Source: Candidatus Woesearchaeota archaeon (GTDB lineage Archaea; Nanobdellota; Nanobdellia; SCGC-AAA011-G17; JACPIM01). Taken from it: DNA of 64,000 bases. The notes beneath the pieces were generated by a model. It saw only the letters and a list, made by a program, of their open reading frames with translations. It did no database searches and was not told where the DNA came from. The stretch spans positions 30,334 to 94,333 of the forward strand of contig JACPIM010000007.1 of the NCBI GenBank assembly GCA_016188045.1, given 5' to 3'. Every line of letters starts with the position of its first letter. The first letter of the stretch is position 1. Positions 8,188 through 17,262 of the stretch are shown here, piece by piece. The translations under genes were made by a program, and so were the position numbers.

Positions 8188-10491
8188 CTAGTAACCGAAT
8201 AATTTTGTTTGTTTTGAACCTTTTAATAATTCTTCAAAATTTAAATTAAAAAATACTAAAACTGTGTCTGCAATAGGTTTAATTTGTTTGTTTATATAAT
8301 GATCATAATCTAATTTATGTTTCAGTAGTTGTTTTGGTTCTGGACCATTCGTTGTTATATAATACTCAACAATGTTGCCTTCGAATTTATCTCCGAGTAA
8401 TCTAGCTGCAAACACATGTTGGGGCGTAATGCGGGTATAGGCTTTCAATTCTTTTCTAATCTGTTTTCTATAAATCAGTTTATCATCATATTTTCCTTCT
8501 ATTAAATCAGAAACAAACTTTTTAATAAATTCAGATGGCTCTTGTTTATGGAAAATTTTATCTAATAATTCTTTTTGGAATATTTGCGCGGCTTCTGTCC
8601 AATCACCTCTGATCGCTTCAAGTCCTACTATTTTAATTTCTTCTTTTCCATCTTTTTTTACTAACCCCGCGTACCTTTTTTTTGCTCCTTTTTTTCCAGA
8701 TCTTATCCTAGGCATTAAAAATCTTGCATAATTTTTTTCAAATTCTAATTCCAAAAAGGAATCGCGTTTATATTCTTTTTTTATAAACTCTTTATAGAAT
8801 TCATTAATTTCTTTTTCAATTTTTTCACCTATTTCCTCGGCTTCTTTTTCAGAATCTGTATTAGAATTAACAAAATTAGAATCGGTGTCACTATATATTA
8901 ATTCATAACCTTTTTCATTTATTTTTTTAGCAGTTAATTTAATTATATACTGCCCAAAATGAGTTATTGCGTTAGCAAAATCCATATTAAAAAATCTGCA
9001 GGAAGGCGAGGCCATAATGCCGAACATACTATTCATAAGAATTTTAATTGCATATCTTGCAAGTTCATTTTTTTCCTTTCTTGCTTTTTCCCTTTCCTTC
9101 CATAAAGTTTCAATTATTTCAGGAACAATCCCTTGTTCGTTTCTAAAATAAACTCCGTTAGGTGATTTAATTGAGTTTTTTTCTTTTTTCTTTCCTAAAT
9201 AAGAAGCAGGATCTATGTTGAAAGTACGCATTAAAGAGGGATATAGCGATTTAAAATCAAAAACCAAAACGTTATCATAAATTCCTGGTTTTGATTCCAT
9301 TACGTAGCCACCTGTAATTGGAGATGGTTTTTCTGAGAATTTTCCTGTTTGACAAACAAGTTTTCTTTCCCTTGCTTTTTTTAGATAGAGAGAATCAAAT
9401 GAGGCAATTGAGGCTGAAACACGATCTAATTGCATTCCTGTTAATAAAGACCGTTGAATTGACAATTCCAAGGTTCCAGATTTCTCCAAGATTTCGTAAA
9501 CTAGTTTTGTGTCTTCTAGATTATAGTTTATTAATTTTTGAGGATCTTCTCTGTAAATTAAATCTATTTTTGACTTGTCTTTATGAGCAATTAATTTATT
9601 TTTTCCTAAGATATCAGAAGCTACTGTATCTAGTTTATAATCGCGAACTTTAACAAAAGAAGCTCGTAACAATTGTAGTCCATCAAGAACTTGTCTGCCT
9701 ACTAAGTCTGCTTTGCTATCTCTAAAAAAACCTTTTTCTATTTTTATTTTAGAATTTGAATTATCCCTTCCTAATTGAAACGGTATTTTATGCTCTTTGA
9801 ATTTTTCTTTTAAGAAATTTAAGTCAAAATCAATAACATTCCAACCAGTTATTATATCTGGATCTTCCAAAGATAAGACTTTAGAGAAGTTTTCTAATAA
9901 AGTTTCTTCATCTGGACAAGAAATTGCATCTTTGAATTTTTCTTTTGAAACCATAAAAGATTTTTTGTAATTGTTAGAGTAAAGAGATAAACAATATAAT
10001 CTTTTTCCATCTATAGAGGTTTCTATATCTAAAGATAATATTTTTAGATTGTTTGGTTTATAAAAAATCGGTTTTAACTCTGGTTCTCTGTAAATTCTGT
10101 CTATTTTTTCTCCTGTCTCATAATCGCCTTCAATTTCCAAAGAACCCTGAATTTTTTTATCTATCAAGAACCTGTAAGCAAATTTTATATCTGCTTCATA
10201 ACATTCTATGTTATTTTTTTCAAATTTATTTCTTACTTCTGGAATTTCTGAAGGGATATTTAGGATGATTTTTGTAACTTGTTCTCTTTGAAAATTTGTT
10301 AAATCTATTTTCTCGTAATTGAATTTTCCTAATTTTAATGCTTTTTTTAGGTCTTTAGATTTTATGAAAAAATATGGCTTGAATTCATTAATTGTTAAAA
10401 AAGATTGGTTATTTTCTAATCTCCCAAATAAGTAAACATAGGATTTATCTCCAATTGCCCTATAAGTTGGATATATTATGAATCCTTTCAT
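8188..10491 (-). CDS. polB: family B DNA polymerase with 3'-5' exonuclease
   Basis: A 767-residue PolB. Exonuclease motif I is LSLDIETS (D155, E157), motif II GWNVIDFDLNFL (D221/D223) and motif III YNLEDTKL (Y323, D327). Polymerase motif A is FDFKSLYPSLM (D412), motif B KILMNSMFG (K483) and motif C YSDTDSN (D535, D537). All catalytic residues are present, and no intein is seen. The tail KQTKLFGY is a plausible minimal PCNA box. The start ATG overlaps the vapC stop as ATGA, so translation is coupled to a toxin gene. The G+C-richer methyltransferase lies downstream in convergent orientation. Confidence 0.96.
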   Translation of the reverse strand: MKGFIIYPTYRAIGDKSYVYLFGRLENNQSFLTINEFKPYFFIKSKDLKKALKLGKFNYEKIDLTNFQREQVTKIILNIPSEIPEVRNKFEKNNIECYEADIKFAYRFLIDKKIQGSLEIEGDYETGEKIDRIYREPELKPIFYKPNNLKILSLDIETSIDGKRLYCLSLYSNNYKKSFMVSKEKFKDAISCPDEETLLENFSKVLSLEDPDIITGWNVIDFDLNFLKEKFKEHKIPFQLGRDNSNSKIKIEKGFFRDSKADLVGRQVLDGLQLLRASFVKVRDYKLDTVASDILGKNKLIAHKDKSKIDLIYREDPQKLINYNLEDTKLVYEILEKSGTLELSIQRSLLTGMQLDRVSASIASFDSLYLKKARERKLVCQTGKFSEKPSPITGGYVMESKPGIYDNVLVFDFKSLYPSLMRTFNIDPASYLGKKKEKNSIKSPNGVYFRNEQGIVPEIIETLWKEREKARKEKNELARYAIKILMNSMFGIMASPSCRFFNMDFANAITHFGQYIIKLTAKKINEKGYELIYSDTDSNFVNSNTDSEKEAEEIGEKIEKEINEFYKEFIKKEYKRDSFLELEFEKNYARFLMPRIRSGKKGAKKRYAGLVKKDGKEEIKIVGLEAIRGDWTEAAQIFQKELLDKIFHKQEPSEFIKKFVSDLIEGKYDDKLIYRKQIRKELKAYTRITPQHVFAARLLGDKFEGNIVEYYITTNGPEPKQLLKHKLDYDHYINKQIKPIADTVLVFFNLNFEELLKGSKQTKLFGY

Positions 10492-10880
10492 ATTATATTT
10501 AATATTCTTAAATTTGTTATTTTTCTAAAATGTTTGTCATTATTTGTTATCAATATCAAATTATTTGTAATGCAGATAGAAGCTATAAATAAATCAAAAT
10601 TATCAATTAATTCTCCTTTATTTTTTAATTCTGACTTTAATTTGCCGAATAATTTACAACTACTTATACCAATGTTTAAAACCGCGATATTTGATAAAAA
10701 ATCTGCTAATTTTTGGGTGTTTTTTTCTTTTTTTGAAGATTGATAAATACCATAAAATAGTTCAGCTAAAGATATTGTTGTTGTATATAATTCGTCATAA
10801 GAAAGGGATATTAATCGGTCTATTACTTTTTTATTGCCTCTTAAATATTCAATTATTATATCTGTATCTAACAAGTACAT
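10488..10880 (-). CDS. vapC: VapC-type PIN-domain ribonuclease toxin
   Basis: A 130-residue PIN domain. The acidic active-site residues are visible: D5 (LLDTDIIIEYL), E40 (ISLAELFYG), D96 (IDNFDLFIA) and D115 (ITNNDKHF). Length and order match VapC toxins, which cleave tRNA or rRNA when free of VapB. Its ATG overlaps the vapB stop as TAATG, and its own stop overlaps the polB start as ATGA. The pair is therefore embedded at the head of the polB transcript. Confidence 0.93.
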   Translation of the reverse strand: MYLLDTDIIIEYLRGNKKVIDRLISLSYDELYTTTISLAELFYGIYQSSKKEKNTQKLADFLSNIAVLNIGISSCKLFGKLKSELKNKGELIDNFDLFIASICITNNLILITNNDKHFRKITNLRILNII

Positions 10881-11155
10881 TAGATTAACACTTCTTTTCT
10901 TTTGGAGATTTTTCTATCAAGGTATATCTCTTCTTTGATCTTATCTAAATTTTCTATGTCTTTCCAACTGCCTGCAGAAGATATGAATCTTTTTCTTTTT
11001 CTCATGTTTTCTAACATTTTAGTGATTGCATAACTAATGGCAGTAGATAAGTTTACATTGAAAACGCCAGCTATGGTTTTTGATTTTTCTAATTCCTCAC
11101 TTAATAACTTAGCTTCTTCATAAGCTTCTTCTGGTATTTTTATTGTTTTATACAT
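10880..11155 (-). CDS. vapB: VapB-type antitoxin
   Basis: A 91-residue protein with the TIKIPEEAYEEAKLLSEEL start typical of ribbon-helix-helix or related archaeal antitoxins. A central helix (NLSTAISYAITKMLENM) and a charged C-terminal tail that would wrap the toxin follow. It is immediately upstream of vapC with a 1-nt stop/start overlap. A perfect 7-bp inverted repeat (ATTCTAC/GTAGAAT, 11175-11193) lies just upstream and is the expected kind of autoregulatory operator. Confidence 0.85.
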   Translation of the reverse strand: MYKTIKIPEEAYEEAKLLSEELEKSKTIAGVFNVNLSTAISYAITKMLENMRKRKRFISSAGSWKDIENLDKIKEEIYLDRKISKRKEVLI

Positions 11156-11174
11156 TTTTCCTCCCGGTACTATT

Positions 11175-11193
11175 ATTCTACTTTTAGTAGAAT
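11175..11193 (-). promoter_or_regulatory. probable VapB operator (inverted repeat)
   Basis: ATTCTAC at 11175-11181 and GTAGAAT at 11187-11193 form a perfect 7-bp inverted repeat with a 5-nt spacer, 20 nt upstream of the vapB ATG. Antitoxins of this class bind such repeats to repress their own operon. By position this would also control polB. Confidence 0.5.
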
Positions 11194-11295
11194 TTTATTC
11201 TTTAAAAACTTTATGATTTTATAGTTTGTAGTATAATAATCTTTTTAATAAGCCTTTTCTTTTTAGAAAAAAGAAAACGTTTGCGAAAAGAAAAA

Positions 11296-12021
11296 ATGTG
11301 GTATAAAAAATACAGGTGGAAACATAATCCTTTCTCTATAAGGGTAAATCCCGGCATTTTTGTTGGGTTAGGTAATGAAAGAAAAAAATTAGCTAGCTTT
11401 GTAGAGGGAGGAAATATAGTCTTAATCGTTGGCGGAAGAGGTGTTGGAAAAACCTCATTATTGAAGTGGCTGGAGAACAGATTAAAAAGACATACTTGCT
11501 TTTATCTGAATGCTGAAGAAATAAAAGACGGGTTTAATATTGAAGCCTTTTTAATTGCCAACAAAACTTTTTTAAGAAAATATCCTAAAAGATCTGTTTT
11601 ATTAGTTGATGAATCTCAAAGAATAGGAGATTGGTTTAGAGTTGAAGCACAAAGCTTATGGGAAAGAGGAGCAATCAAAAGTTTAGTTTTAGTTCATGAT
11701 GGTTTAGCTCCTGATGGCTCTGATATAAAAGAATTTCCTGTAAATCTAAAAAATAGGATTGGTGACAGGATTATACATCTTAAAAAATTAAGCAAGGAAG
11801 ATGCTTATGACTTAATAAGGATAAGATGTGGCAAATATAATCCATTTGATGAATTAGCAATGGACGAGATAATTAAAAAATCTAATGGTAATCCAAGAAA
11901 AATATTAGAGAATTGTGAAAAAGTCTGCATTGAAAGCGATAAAGATAAAATAAGCAAATATGAAGTTGAGAAAATTTTGAAAGAGAATCCTGTTGCTGAT
12001 GTGGTTAAGAAAATGAGTTAA
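11296..12021 (+). CDS. AAA ATPase (ExeA/Cdc6-like STAND-type P-loop protein)
   Basis: About 241 residues from the ATG at 11296; the TTG at 11281 is a weaker alternative because WYKKYRWKHNPFSI is the canonical family start. Walker A VGGRGVGKTS is at about 45-54 and Walker B SVLLVDES at about 101-107. Sensor-like and lid segments follow (HLKKLSKEDAYDLIRIRC, then NGNPRKILENCEKV). The NPF...G.ERKKL entry resembles ExeA/ORC-type AAA proteins. No winged-helix C-terminus is present, so it is not a full Orc1/Cdc6. It is monocistronic and convergent with the 12033 gene. Its cellular role is unknown. Confidence 0.75.
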   Translation: MWYKKYRWKHNPFSIRVNPGIFVGLGNERKKLASFVEGGNIVLIVGGRGVGKTSLLKWLENRLKRHTCFYLNAEEIKDGFNIEAFLIANKTFLRKYPKRSVLLVDESQRIGDWFRVEAQSLWERGAIKSLVLVHDGLAPDGSDIKEFPVNLKNRIGDRIIHLKKLSKEDAYDLIRIRCGKYNPFDELAMDEIIKKSNGNPRKILENCEKVCIESDKDKISKYEVEKILKENPVADVVKKMS

Positions 12022-12032
12022 ATTTAAAAAAA

Positions 12033-12830
12033 TTAATATTCTATTTTTACGCCACTTATAGGAGCATAAATTCTTCCATTGAACTCAAATGGTTTTCCTG
12101 CTGTTAAAGCTTGCTGAATCTTGCTTTCTAATTGTTGTTCAGAAAATTTTTGTTGCGCGCCTTCGGCGCCTACCCCAAGGAAGCGAGCCTCGTCGTAGAG
12201 ATTGTAGTTGCCACCAAGGAGGATGTTGCCGTAGCAGCTGCCCAAAAACAACAGGCGCGCTAGCGTTTGATCTGATAAATCATCTGAATGAAGGATTCCT
12301 ATGCTATTACCAAAAACTTCTTTATGTCTTTCTAAATATTTTTCTGCTCTTTCTTTTCCACCTAAAAAAGGAATAGTTTGAGGATGTTCTAAGGCTTGTT
12401 TTAAATGGATTACATCGCTTGAAGAACCCCTTAAAGAGTTATAGTCAATTACAAATACATTTTTATCGTCTTTTAAATCTAAAAGTCTTTGAAATTCGGG
12501 TTGAGGTAAGATACCTGCACCATTTACTAAGCCATTTTCTATTGCCTGGGTTATGTTGCTTGGATCAGAAAAATGATTAGGAACATGTGCATAAACAACT
12601 ACTGGAGTTCCTTGCTTTGTTCTTCCTGTAGCCCTGATGCTTGGAGTTGTGTACCAAGATTGCCATGCTCTTGTATCTTTAGGTGCTTCAATTCTTGTAT
12701 CTGCTACAGAAGGCATGAATAAAGCAGCATAGTTCTCATTTTGACAGTTTCTTAGTGCTTCATCTGTTCTTGAAGCATAAAACTCTTTTCCTTCTACTTT
12801 TACAGGAACTAAAATTTGATTATTTGACAT
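12033..12830 (-). CDS. orphan protein of unknown function with a G+C-rich internal patch
   Basis: A 265-residue soluble protein; I start it at the ATG at 12830 rather than an upstream TTG at 12863. No family is recognised. Visible stretches are WQSWYTTPSIRATGRTKQG, VVVYAHVPNHFSDPSNI, an acidic VFVIDYNSLRGSSSDV and a Gly-rich SCYGNILLGGNYNLYDEAR. The DNA for that last part (about 12153-12265) is strikingly G+C-rich against an AT-rich gene and contains the hairpin GCGCCTTCGGCGC. The promoter is copy 2 of the shared operator block, with a short leader of about 20 nt. Confidence 0.72.
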   Translation of the reverse strand: MSNNQILVPVKVEGKEFYASRTDEALRNCQNENYAALFMPSVADTRIEAPKDTRAWQSWYTTPSIRATGRTKQGTPVVVYAHVPNHFSDPSNITQAIENGLVNGAGILPQPEFQRLLDLKDDKNVFVIDYNSLRGSSSDVIHLKQALEHPQTIPFLGGKERAEKYLERHKEVFGNSIGILHSDDLSDQTLARLLFLGSCYGNILLGGNYNLYDEARFLGVGAEGAQQKFSEQQLESKIQQALTAGKPFEFNGRIYAPISGVKIEY

Positions 12831-12871
12831 TTTAACCACATTAAATAATACAATTTTAGGCAATCTTCTTA

Positions 12872-12907
12872 TTTATAAATCTTTCTATATTTACTATTTT
12901 ATAGTAG
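12872..12907 (-). promoter_or_regulatory. shared operator-BRE-TATA block, copy 2
   Basis: Read towards the gene, ACTATAAAATAGT is followed by AAATATAGAAAGATTTATAA. It is nearly identical to copy 1 in both the inverted repeat and the BRE/TATA half, including the preceding AACT. The TATA is about 47 nt before the ATG at 12830. Confidence 0.65.
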
Positions 12908-12955
12908 TTATATATCATAATTAAATTTAAAAGCTAATTCGTGTTTCTTTATTTG

Positions 12956-13822
12956 ATGGAAGACTATTTTAAATCTGGTGAAATTTGCAAGAAAGCCAGA
13001 GAATATGGAATTACTTTAATTAAAGAAAAAGCTAAGTTATTGGACATAGCTGAAAAAATTGAAAATAAGATAATGGAACTTGGTGGTGAATGTGCTTTTC
13101 CTGTTGATGTTAGCTTAAATCATATTGCAGCACATGATACTCCAAAATTTAATGATGACCGGATATTGAATAAAGGAGATGTTGTTAAACTTGATATTGG
13201 AGTCCATGTAAACGGAAAAGTAAGTGATACTGCTATTACTGTTGAAGTTGGGACTAATAAATATGAAAGATTAACAAAAGCAAGTGAAGAAGCATTAGAT
13301 AACGCGATGAAAATAATAAAACCTGGAGTCAAACTTAGAGAAATTGGTTCTGAAATACAAAAAACAATCCAGAAATATGGATTTTCTCCTATAATTAACT
13401 TATCTGGACATGGCGTTGATGAATATGAAGTTCATTCTAAACCAATCATACCTAACTGTGACAATAATGATAGCACAGAATTAAAAGAAAATATGGTGAT
13501 AGCAATAGAACCATTTGCAACTGATGGAGAGGGAAAAGTTACAGAAGGAAAACCTAGCGGAATTTATGAGTTAATAAATGAAAAAAATACCAGAAACAAT
13601 AATGCAAGAAAGATTTTGAGTTTTATTAAGGAAAAATATAAGACTTTGCCTTTTTGTGAAAGATGGATAATCAAAGAATTTGGAGTTGGCGCAAAATTAT
13701 CATTGTTATTATTAGAAAGAAAAGGGATAATAAAACAATTTAATGTTTTGCCTGAAATAAAAAAAGGACAAGTAAGCCAAGCTGAAAGGACGGTTATTGT
13801 TGGAAAAGGTGTTATTAATTAA
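12956..13822 (+). CDS. map: type 2 methionine aminopeptidase
   Basis: About 288 residues from the ATG at 12956 (a GTG at 12941 is less likely). This enzyme removes the initiator Met from new proteins. Metal ligands in MetAP order are visible: D80 (KLDIGVHV), D91 (VSDTAIT), H152 (SGHGVDEY), E185 (AIEPFAT) and E277 (QAERTVIV). A substrate His lies at about 56 (LNHIAAH). A helical insertion between the last two ligands marks the archaeal/eukaryal type 2 enzyme. It ends with a 4-nt overlap into the convergent dnaJ. Confidence 0.95.
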   Translation: MEDYFKSGEICKKAREYGITLIKEKAKLLDIAEKIENKIMELGGECAFPVDVSLNHIAAHDTPKFNDDRILNKGDVVKLDIGVHVNGKVSDTAITVEVGTNKYERLTKASEEALDNAMKIIKPGVKLREIGSEIQKTIQKYGFSPIINLSGHGVDEYEVHSKPIIPNCDNNDSTELKENMVIAIEPFATDGEGKVTEGKPSGIYELINEKNTRNNNARKILSFIKEKYKTLPFCERWIIKEFGVGAKLSLLLLERKGIIKQFNVLPEIKKGQVSQAERTVIVGKGVIN

Positions 13823-14877
13823 AGATTCTTTTCTAGTTCTTTCAATAGTTCTTTTTGTTTTTTGCTTAGATCTTTAGGAACTTGAATTATTACTTGTACA
13901 TATTCATCTCCATGACCATAACCGTTTAACTTTTTAATGCCTTCTCCTTTCAATCTAAAAATAGTATGGCTTTGAGTTCCTGGTGGTGTTTTTAAACTAG
14001 CTTTCCCATTTAGAGTTGGAACTTCTAAACTTCCTCCAAGGACTGCGGTGCTAAATTTTAAAGGAACTTCTATATAAATATCATAATCTTCCCTGGTAAA
14101 CGATTTATGCGGTAAAATATGAGGAATAATGTATAAATCACCATAATTATTATCTTCGCTTAACTCACCTTCATTTTCTAATCTTATCTGATTACCATTA
14201 TTTATTCCTGCTGGTATGTTGACTTCCAGGGTTTTAGTCTTTTTAATTAGTCCTTTTCCATTGCAAATTTTACACTTTTCTTTTATTATCTTGCCTTTTC
14301 CATTACAATCTTGACAACTATAAATTTGAGTTACCATTCCAAAGAAACTTCTTGATACACTTCTTACTTGACCAGTGCCTTTACAGGATTTACAGTTTTC
14401 AAATTTATTTTTATAAGCTCCAGAACCCAGGCATTCATCACAAATCTCATGTTTTGGTATTTCTATCTTTTTTTTACAGCCGAAAGCAGCTTCTTCAAAA
14501 CTCAGCTCTAAATCATATCTTAGATCAATGCCTTTTCTTTTTGCCCTATTCCTGCCAAAGAAAACATCAAAAATGTTATCAAAATCTCCAAAATCTGAAT
14601 TTCTAAATATATCAAAGTCAAAATCTCTGAAAATGTCTTCTTGTGTGAATCTTTGATCAAATGCTTCGTGACCAAAGTGATCATATTGTACCCTTTTTTT
14701 ATCATCGCTTAAAACAGCATACGCTTCTGAAATCTCTTTAAATTTCTCTTCTGTATTGTTGTCTTTTGTAACATCTGGATGATATTTTTTTGCTAGTTCT
14801 TTATATGCTTTTTTAATTTCATCCTTAGACGCATTCTTGGAAATACCTAATACTTCATAGTAATCTTTTTTTGCCAT
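13819..14877 (-). CDS. dnaJ: DnaJ co-chaperone (type I)
   Basis: A 352-residue type I J-protein. The J domain (4-70) has the HPD triad at 33-35. The G/F region is shortened and Asp/Phe-rich ([22 protein letters not shown]). Four CxxCxGxG zinc repeats follow ([32 protein letters not shown]), then the C-terminal client-binding domains. It delivers clients to DnaK and stimulates its ATPase. It is the last gene of the cdc48-grpE-dnaK-dnaJ run, 2 nt after dnaK. In archaea this set is thought to come from bacteria. Confidence 0.96.
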   Translation of the reverse strand: MAKKDYYEVLGISKNASKDEIKKAYKELAKKYHPDVTKDNNTEEKFKEISEAYAVLSDDKKRVQYDHFGHEAFDQRFTQEDIFRDFDFDIFRNSDFGDFDNIFDVFFGRNRAKRKGIDLRYDLELSFEEAAFGCKKKIEIPKHEICDECLGSGAYKNKFENCKSCKGTGQVRSVSRSFFGMVTQIYSCQDCNGKGKIIKEKCKICNGKGLIKKTKTLEVNIPAGINNGNQIRLENEGELSEDNNYGDLYIIPHILPHKSFTREDYDIYIEVPLKFSTAVLGGSLEVPTLNGKASLKTPPGTQSHTIFRLKGEGIKKLNGYGHGDEYVQVIIQVPKDLSKKQKELLKELEKNL

Positions 14878-14879
14878 AT

Positions 14880-16703
14880 TTATTTCTTTTTGTTATCTTT
14901 GGCTTCATAATCTGCATCAACTACGTCTTCATCTTTTTTGTTTGTTGATTGTTCTGCTGCTTTTTTATACAACTCTATGGAAGCTTCTTGAACTATTTTA
15001 TTTAATTCTTCTATTTTTTGCTTTATCTTAGGGATATCTTTTTCTTGAACCAGCTTATTTAATTCGCTTGTATGTTTTCTAATCTCTTCTATTTTTTTGT
15101 TATCTATCTTATTTTCTACTTCTTTCAATAATTTTTCTGTTGTATACACTAAATTATCTGCTTGATTGATTGTTTCTACTTCTTCCATCCTTTTCATGTC
15201 TTGTTCTGCAAATTTCTCTGCTTCTTTTCTCATTTTTTCTACTTCTTCTTCACTTAGTTTTGTTGGTGCAGTTATTCTTATTGATTGTTCTTTTTTTGTT
15301 CCCAAATCTTTAGCATTTACATTGACTATGCCATTGGCATCGATATCAAAAGTTACCTCTATTTTAGGTATTCCCCTAGGTGCTGGAGGAATTCCAATTA
15401 AATCAAATTGCCCTAATAATTTATTATCTTCAGCCATTGCCCTTTCTCCTTGAAAGACTCTTATTGTTACTGCTGATTGATTGTCTTCTGCAGTAGAAAA
15501 TATTTTAGATTTTTTTGTTGGTATTGTTGTATTTCTATCAATTAATTTTGTAAAAACACCACCCAAGGTTTCAATGCCTAGACTTAGTGGGGTGACATCT
15601 AATAATAAAATATCTTTAACTTCTCCTGCTAGGACTCCCGCTTGTATTGCCGCTCCTTGAGCAACACATTCCATAGGATCAACACCGCGCTCTGCTTTTT
15701 TACCTATAATCTCTTCAACAAATTTTTGAACTATGGGCATTCTTGTTGGTCCACCGACTAGGATTATTTTGTCTATATCATTTTTACTTAGTTTTGCATC
15801 TTTTATTGCTTGTTCTACGGGATGTTTACATTTTTCTATAATTGGATCTATCAATCTTTCTAATAAAGACCTAGAAATCTTCATAGTTAGGTGCTTAGGG
15901 CCTTTATTTGTTGATGTTATAAAAGGCAGATTAATTTCTGTTTCTAATGTTGTTGATAATTCTATTTTTGCTTTTTCTGATGCCTCTCTTATTCTTTGTA
16001 GGGCAGTTTCATCTTCATTTAAATCAATTCCTGTATCTTGTTTAAATTCCTTGATTATGTAATTCATTAGGACTTCGTCCATGTCTGTTCCGCCTAATTG
16101 AGTATCCCCTGAAGTAGACTTGACCTCGAAAACACCATCTCCAAATTCCATTATTGTAACATCTAAAGTTCCACCGCCAAAATCAAATACTAAGATTTTT
16201 TGTTCTTTAGCAGATTTATCTAAGCCATATGCCAAAGAAGCAGCTGTTGGTTCGTTGACTAATCTAACTACTTCCAAGCCAGCTATTTGCCCTGCATCTT
16301 TTGTTGCCTGTCTCTGATTATCATCAAAATAAGCTGGAACTGTAATGACTGCCTTTTCTATTTTTTCTCCTAGAAACTCTTCAGCATCTTTTTTTATCTT
16401 TTGCAAAATGAATGCTGAAATTTGTTGAGGAGTATATTCTTTACTGTGTATATTGTACTTAAAATCTGTACCCATTTTTCTTTTTGCTTTGAAAATGGTT
16501 CCTTCTGGATTAGAAATTGCTTGTCTTCTTGCTGGTTCACCAACTAAAACTTGGCTGTCTTTTGTAAATGCAACTATTGAAGGAAATGCTTTTCCGTATA
16601 AAGCGGTACCTTCCGCACTTGGTATTATAACTGGCCTGCCTGCTTGTAAAACAGAAGCAGCTGAATTTGATGTTCCTAAATCTATTCCTAAAATTTTACT
16701 CAT
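14880..16703 (-). CDS. dnaK: Hsp70 chaperone DnaK
   Basis: A 607-residue Hsp70. The nucleotide-binding domain opens with [16 protein letters not shown] and carries [17 protein letters not shown], the phosphate loop [12 protein letters not shown] and VGGPTRMP. The substrate domain contains the linker region [19 protein letters not shown] and a helical lid, then an acidic/basic tail. It is slightly short, as is common in reduced archaea. The start overlaps the grpE end by 8 nt and dnaJ follows after 2 nt, so the three are one translational unit. Confidence 0.97.
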   Translation of the reverse strand: MSKILGIDLGTSNSAASVLQAGRPVIIPSAEGTALYGKAFPSIVAFTKDSQVLVGEPARRQAISNPEGTIFKAKRKMGTDFKYNIHSKEYTPQQISAFILQKIKKDAEEFLGEKIEKAVITVPAYFDDNQRQATKDAGQIAGLEVVRLVNEPTAASLAYGLDKSAKEQKILVFDFGGGTLDVTIMEFGDGVFEVKSTSGDTQLGGTDMDEVLMNYIIKEFKQDTGIDLNEDETALQRIREASEKAKIELSTTLETEINLPFITSTNKGPKHLTMKISRSLLERLIDPIIEKCKHPVEQAIKDAKLSKNDIDKIILVGGPTRMPIVQKFVEEIIGKKAERGVDPMECVAQGAAIQAGVLAGEVKDILLLDVTPLSLGIETLGGVFTKLIDRNTTIPTKKSKIFSTAEDNQSAVTIRVFQGERAMAEDNKLLGQFDLIGIPPAPRGIPKIEVTFDIDANGIVNVNAKDLGTKKEQSIRITAPTKLSEEEVEKMRKEAEKFAEQDMKRMEEVETINQADNLVYTTEKLLKEVENKIDNKKIEEIRKHTSELNKLVQEKDIPKIKQKIEELNKIVQEASIELYKKAAEQSTNKKDEDVVDADYEAKDNKKK

Positions 16704-17247
16704 TTTGATTTACCTCCGAAGATTGTACTTCTTGCACCACCTCTTTTTTTGGAGTTTTTTTTGAAATTATTACTTTTGAAGGTCTTAAAACACCATTATG
16801 TAATACATAACCTTTTTGTATTTCTTCTATAATTTCATTTTCTTCTTTATCGCTATTAACCGATTTTATTACTTCATGTAAATATGGATTTAGTTTTTTT
16901 CCTAGTGATTCTATTTGTTTTAATCCTTGATTTTCTAAGATTTTAAAAAAATTTTTATGCAATAACATTAAACCTTCTTTATTTTTTTCATCTTCTATTT
17001 TTTGTATAGCCATTTCAAAATCATCTAAAATTATTAGCAACTCTCTTATTAAATTTCCATTTGCTAACTTTATTATTTCGTTTTTTTCTTTATTGGCTCT
17101 TTTTATATAATTCTCAAAATCTGCTTGCAACCTTATTAAATTTTTTTTATATTCTTCTAATTTTATCTCTTTATCATCTAGTTTTTTCTTTAATGCATCG
17201 ATTTTATCTTTTTGCATATTCTTTTTAGGTTGATTTGTTTGAGCCAT
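16696..17247 (-). CDS. grpE: nucleotide exchange factor GrpE
   Basis: A 183-residue GrpE. A long N-terminal coiled coil (about 10-80, Lys/Glu-rich, with [17 protein letters not shown], the GrpE signature) is followed by the four-helix and beta domain containing [12 protein letters not shown] and [16 protein letters not shown]. It releases ADP from DnaK. It lies 15 nt after cdc48 and overlaps dnaK by 8 nt. Confidence 0.94.
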   Translation of the reverse strand: MAQTNQPKKNMQKDKIDALKKKLDDKEIKLEEYKKNLIRLQADFENYIKRANKEKNEIIKLANGNLIRELLIILDDFEMAIQKIEDEKNKEGLMLLHKNFFKILENQGLKQIESLGKKLNPYLHEVIKSVNSDKEENEIIEEIQKGYVLHNGVLRPSKVIISKKTPKKEVVQEVQSSEVNQNE

Positions 17248-17262
17248 TTTAATTTATAACAA

